From NCBI GenBank assembly GCA_905233255.1, contig CAJOCN010000008.1, forward strand, positions 1 through 64,000: 64,000 nucleotides of DNA, read 5' to 3'. The notes beneath the pieces were generated by a model. It saw only the letters and a list, made by a program, of their open reading frames with translations, had not been told where the DNA came from and did no database searches. Numbering within the stretch: the stretch's first letter is position 1; each line of letters opens with the position of its first letter. Made by a program: the position numbers and the translations under genes. Below are positions 60,331 to 64,000 of this stretch, piece after piece. The stretch comes from Paludibacteraceae bacterium. Its GTDB lineage: Bacteria; Bacteroidota; Bacteroidia; Bacteroidales; Paludibacteraceae.

Positions 60331-62226
60331 ATGAGTTTTAAACATCTACATGCTATTTTAGCTTTCACAATCGGGTGTTCGTTGATGAGTTGTCGGTCCC
60401 AGGTTGACCTGAACAACATAGACACGACCGCTCAGGTAGGGCTCGGAATAGCTTTGCCGGTTGGTTCATTGAACCTGACCGTCGGCGATTTTCTGGGCAA
60501 TGTAAAGAATCTGTACGTGGACACGCTGCAGAACAAGGGCGTGCTGACTTATCGGATTGACACCACAATTTCCCGCTACTACCACCAGGTAGATTTGGCG
60601 CAACACATCTCAGAGACGACTCTGGGACTCGAAGTGTATAAAAAGCTGCAGGAAAATGAGGCATTGGGAGCACTGCTGTCCATGAACGGTAAGATTACCG
60701 GAAACGGAAAGCCAATCACTCTGGATTTCCCGGTGACCCTCAGGTTGAACGGTATCAACAAAGCCTCCACCACTTCAGGCGAGCGTGTGGACAGCGCTCT
60801 GATTGACCTGGCGAGCTTCACCTCGCAGATAGACACGAGCCATCTTCCGCTCAAATGGGAGTGGATCGATACGGTAACGCTGGATCTGGGTCCTCAGGTT
60901 ACCCGCCCGGCAGGTAACACGATGCTGGTTTATGACAAAGTGCGCGACACCGACCCTGCCAAATACGGCTACAGGAAAAATGTGCCGACCGAGGTGGATA
61001 ACTTCCGTATCGTGCTGATGGACAACCGCCATCCGATCAGACCGGAGGACTACATGAACAACGCAGTGGATACCTGCCAATTCACGGTACATTTCACCTT
61101 CACAATTCCTGATGGAGAGGAAGTGAAAGTCCCGACGGATGCTAAGTTCCAATACAAATTAGGCGTTAAGTTCATCGACTACACCGCCATTTGGGGTAAG
61201 TTCCGTCCATCGAGCGACATGCACAGCGAGGAGTTAATTGACCTGAGCGAAAGCTGGGGCGCATTGGATTTCATCACCCGCTCGAGCGTACCGTTCTCCG
61301 ATCCCGTTGTGGATGTGAATATCGGTACTCAGATTGCCGGTGCCCTGGTGATTGACAGCACTTATCTCTTCGGCATCGACCATCAAGGAAAGCGTACGGA
61401 TGCGACCTTTGAGAATGGTAAGACCTACCGCCGCGTGACCTTTGAGGAAGGCGAGTGGTTGTCTCTCAAGAGCCAGATTGGCGATTCGACAACGAATATG
61501 AATGTACGATTCGACAACACTCCCAAGGGCGGTCAGATTCATAATCTCTTCCGCAACGTACCGCAGAAATTAGGATATAAGTTCTCCGTTAATTTCGACG
61601 ATTACCAGACACCGCAGATCCGCGTGACGAACAACACGTCTATCAAGATCAAAGCTACCGCTACCCTTCCCTTGATGTTCAACGAGGGCTTACATATCAG
61701 TTATTCCGACACGGTAGAAGATGTGAACTTGAGCCGTTTCACCGTTGATTCGCTCTTGAGAGAGGTAAAAGAGATAGACTCACTCCACGTGAACGAGTTG
61801 CGTATTATCCTGGATGCCGAGAATAATATCCCGTTATGTGCAAAAGCATATATGCGTTGTTTGGACGATCGGGATAGCATAATCAAAGATCCGAAGGACG
61901 CGACCAAACCGCTGTTGCTCTTTGAGGAAGACACGATTCGTTTGGTAGCTCCGACTTATGCCAACAATGACGGGTGGCACAAGGCGGCTCCCGGTAAGAC
62001 CCAGATCTTAGGGTACCTGACGCAAGAAAAGCTCGACCTGCTGCCGGAGATCAAGAAAGTCGTTTACACCGTGGTATTGGACGATGAGTCACTCGGCGAG
62101 GCCTACAAGCAGGGTCTGACCAAGGTTAGTATCAAGGATACTGATAAACTCAAACTGATCATTGGTTTGGCAGCTAACGTGGACGCAAGGCTGAATTTCA
62201 ATAATCAAAACCAAAACCAAAAATAA
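60331..62226 (+). CDS. Large secreted lipoprotein, family not recognised
   Basis: 631 residues. The signal ends with a lipobox L-M-S-C21 (CSLMSCRSQ), so it should be lipid-anchored. The rest is mostly beta-strand (LGIALPVGSLNLTVGDFLG; YRIDTTISRYYHQ; SIKIKATATLPLMFNEG) with repeated D/T-rich turns, consistent with stacked beta-sandwich domains. It forms an operon with the DUF5723 outer-membrane gene 13 bases downstream, so the two probably act together in the envelope. No enzyme motif is seen. Confidence 0.75.
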   Translation: MSFKHLHAILAFTIGCSLMSCRSQVDLNNIDTTAQVGLGIALPVGSLNLTVGDFLGNVKNLYVDTLQNKGVLTYRIDTTISRYYHQVDLAQHISETTLGLEVYKKLQENEALGALLSMNGKITGNGKPITLDFPVTLRLNGINKASTTSGERVDSALIDLASFTSQIDTSHLPLKWEWIDTVTLDLGPQVTRPAGNTMLVYDKVRDTDPAKYGYRKNVPTEVDNFRIVLMDNRHPIRPEDYMNNAVDTCQFTVHFTFTIPDGEEVKVPTDAKFQYKLGVKFIDYTAIWGKFRPSSDMHSEELIDLSESWGALDFITRSSVPFSDPVVDVNIGTQIAGALVIDSTYLFGIDHQGKRTDATFENGKTYRRVTFEEGEWLSLKSQIGDSTTNMNVRFDNTPKGGQIHNLFRNVPQKLGYKFSVNFDDYQTPQIRVTNNTSIKIKATATLPLMFNEGLHISYSDTVEDVNLSRFTVDSLLREVKEIDSLHVNELRIILDAENNIPLCAKAYMRCLDDRDSIIKDPKDATKPLLLFEEDTIRLVAPTYANNDGWHKAAPGKTQILGYLTQEKLDLLPEIKKVVYTVVLDDESLGEAYKQGLTKVSIKDTDKLKLIIGLAANVDARLNFNNQNQNQK

Positions 62227-62239
62227 GGAGGGCTGAAAC

Positions 62240-64000
62240 ATGAAACGAATTCATCAAATTCTACTCTCAGCCCTTGTGGCTACAATGAGTATCGGCGCAA
62301 GTGCACAACAGGTTAACACGCTGTATTTCCTGGAGAATGCTCCGATGCGTCATACCCTTAACCCTGCTTTCCAGCCGGTGAGTCAAGGGTACGTCAACTT
62401 CACTCCGTTAGGCTGGACCAGCATGAGTGTGGGCAATAACTCGCTGACGGTTAGTGACCTCTTCTTCGTGGATCCGACAACCGGTAAGACCATTACCCCG
62501 CTCCACCCGAATGCCGACAGGAACGCATTCCTGCGAACGATGCGTAATGTGACCTATTTCAACGGAGGTGCGACCTTTGGTATCGTCAACTTCGGTTTCC
62601 GTCATAAAGACAACGGGTATGTAACAATTGGTATTAACCAGCGTATAGAAGGCGGCTACACCATGCCGAAATCCATATTTGATTTCTTCTTAGGCGGAGG
62701 TATGCAGAACTTGACCGGAGTGAATACCATTAATATCGCCGGATTAGGTTCTCGTGCAACGACTTACACAGAGATTGGCGGAGGTTACAGCTATAAGCTC
62801 AACGACCAATGGACGATCGGTGGAAAAGTGAAGTTCCTAATGGGTCAGGCGTATAGCAACATGGGATCGAAAAACCTCCATATCAATGCCAGCACAAGCC
62901 AGTGGAATGTAGTGGGAGATATCGATCTGGATGTAGCAGCCCCCATCAACTATCAGTATTTCAACTCCTACATCGCCGGTAAAAACGTGAATCAGATTAT
63001 CGATGGTTTCAGCGATGGCACGTTTGACTCAAAACAGTTGATTGACACGAGCGACCCGCGTGCCTTGGTAGGGAAACTATTGACCCCCTCCGGCTACGGA
63101 GCTGCCTTGGACTTCGGTTTTACGTACAAGCCGATTGAGAACCTGCAGATCAGCGCAGCCCTTACCGACTTAGGATTCATCTATTGGAACAAAAATAACC
63201 GCTACACGGCACAGGTAAACTCCACTTTCGAAGGAGCAGGTCAGATTGATTATAACGATCCTGCTTACCGCGATCAGCAAGGTAATTTCTCCACTCAGAT
63301 TCTAATGGATACCGTGGTGAACAGACTCCAGGCTATGCTCGACGGCGTGACTTTAGCACCGAGTAAAGCAGGAATTGCGCGCATGACAACGGCACGACTG
63401 AATGTAGGTTTGGATGCGAATTTCTGGGACAACCGCGTAGGCGTAGGTATCGTTTCTGCCACCCGTCTGCACAACGCGCGGCTGTACGAGGAGGTAACAT
63501 TAGGTGTAGCCTTCCGCCCCGTGAACTGGTTCAATATTGCAGCCAGTTACTCGCTTCTGGAGAACGGTAAGTACAGTAATATCGGAGCCGGCCTCGGATT
63601 TATGCCGTACGACGGTATCAACCTGACACTCGCGATGGATTATATCCCGACGAGCTATGCCGCCCTCCCCAATAGCAATGCTTCTGCGCCGAAACAGTAT
63701 TTCCTGCCGGACAAAGCCAAGACCGTTAACGTAGCGCTCGGTTTCTCCATTGTATGGGGCTCCAACCGTCGTGACCAAGACAAAGACGGCGTGTGGGACA
63801 AGATCGATATGTGCCCCAATACTCCGCGCGGCGTGCAGGTGGACAGCGTAGGTTGCCCGCTGGACGAGGACCACGATGGTGTGCCTGATTACTTAGACCA
63901 CTGCCTCGGCACTCCGGCTGCCGCTATCGGCTATGTAGATAGCGTAGGTTGTGCACTCGATACCGACGGTGACGGCGTAGAGGACTACAAAGATAAGTGT
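62240..64000 (+). CDS. DUF5723 outer-membrane protein with thrombospondin type 3 repeats (partial)
   Basis: 587 codons are visible and the frame is open at the window end. Signal peptide RIHQILLSALVATMSIGASAQ. Residues about 22-500 form a beta-barrel-like DUF5723 region (MRHTLNPAFQP; GGATFGIVNFGFRHKD). From about 515, calcium-binding thrombospondin type 3 repeats appear (DQDKDGVWDKIDMCPNTPRG; DEDHDGVPDYLDHC; DTDGDGVEDYKDKC). In this family an OmpA peptidoglycan-binding domain often follows, but it is outside the window. Confidence 0.85.
   Translation, partial: MKRIHQILLSALVATMSIGASAQQVNTLYFLENAPMRHTLNPAFQPVSQGYVNFTPLGWTSMSVGNNSLTVSDLFFVDPTTGKTITPLHPNADRNAFLRTMRNVTYFNGGATFGIVNFGFRHKDNGYVTIGINQRIEGGYTMPKSIFDFFLGGGMQNLTGVNTINIAGLGSRATTYTEIGGGYSYKLNDQWTIGGKVKFLMGQAYSNMGSKNLHINASTSQWNVVGDIDLDVAAPINYQYFNSYIAGKNVNQIIDGFSDGTFDSKQLIDTSDPRALVGKLLTPSGYGAALDFGFTYKPIENLQISAALTDLGFIYWNKNNRYTAQVNSTFEGAGQIDYNDPAYRDQQGNFSTQILMDTVVNRLQAMLDGVTLAPSKAGIARMTTARLNVGLDANFWDNRVGVGIVSATRLHNARLYEEVTLGVAFRPVNWFNIAASYSLLENGKYSNIGAGLGFMPYDGINLTLAMDYIPTSYAALPNSNASAPKQYFLPDKAKTVNVALGFSIVWGSNRRDQDKDGVWDKIDMCPNTPRGVQVDSVGCPLDEDHDGVPDYLDHCLGTPAAAIGYVDSVGCALDTDGDGVEDYKDKC

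Overview
The window comes from a member of the Bacteroidales (phylum Bacteroidota). The evidence is the Bacteroidetes promoter, (C/T)TTG-N19/20-TAnnTTTG, found in front of most transcription units; the conserved lysS-gpsA-pgi order; a type IX secretion 'plug' protein (DUF5103); an EF-G paralogue; DUF5723 and SIMPL proteins; and near absence of Shine-Dalgarno sequences. The genus cannot be told from sequence alone.

Layout. 0-35.6 kb is mostly core genome: a partial rhuM-like gene, an M20 dipeptidase, uvrA, an EF-G-like GTPase, dnaE, folC, prmA, nadD, gmk, yicC, mnmE, a ribosome hibernation factor, a flavodoxin-like reductase, a cation efflux protein, a secreted S37 peptidase, a Y-family polymerase, a short-chain dehydrogenase, a SIMPL protein, a Na/Pi cotransporter, a PEP/pyruvate-binding protein, gdhA, lysS-gpsA-pgi, a lipoprotein and the DUF5103 protein. 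A tRNA-Thr(CGU) at 35.65 kb starts an accessory stretch. 35.8-41.6 kb holds a truncated methyltransferase, a hydrolase, small ORFs, a DUF4143 ATPase between 181-bp direct repeats, arrays of a 12-bp TTTATACAAG word and a 208-bp tandem repeat. 41.6-53.6 kb is a defence island on one strand: WYL regulator, hsdM, hsdS, hsdR, a methylase/specificity/histidine-kinase fusion, a receiver-domain protein, an outer-membrane beta-barrel protein and a 41-residue membrane peptide. 53.6-54.3 kb is a second hairpin array. 54.4-64 kb returns to ordinary genes: EamA transporter, RlmD-type rRNA methyltransferase, a subtilase, SRP RNA, a RecD-like helicase, a lipoprotein and a DUF5723 outer-membrane protein cut by the window end.

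The most unusual system is in the defence island. A protein of 846 residues joins a degenerate HsdM-like methylase fold, a region resembling an HsdS target-recognition domain and a complete histidine-kinase ATPase module. Its gene overlaps that of a receiver-domain protein with an unrecognised C-terminal region. An inverted repeat, AGTGCAA-N5-TTGCACT or a variant of it, sits at the same place in the promoters of hsdM, the kinase fusion and the outer-membrane gene. I infer one regulon, possibly one in which a restriction-like DNA reader feeds a phosphorelay.

A second genome-wide theme is repeats. Short heptamer or octamer arrays occupy gene borders, supply stop and start codons, and also lie in frame inside conserved proteins (M20 peptidase, UvrA, YicC, MnmE, RlmD, the helicase). 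Small hairpin units do the same in DnaE, FolC, PrmA, NadD and UvrA. The nearest known analogy is the Rickettsia palindromic elements.
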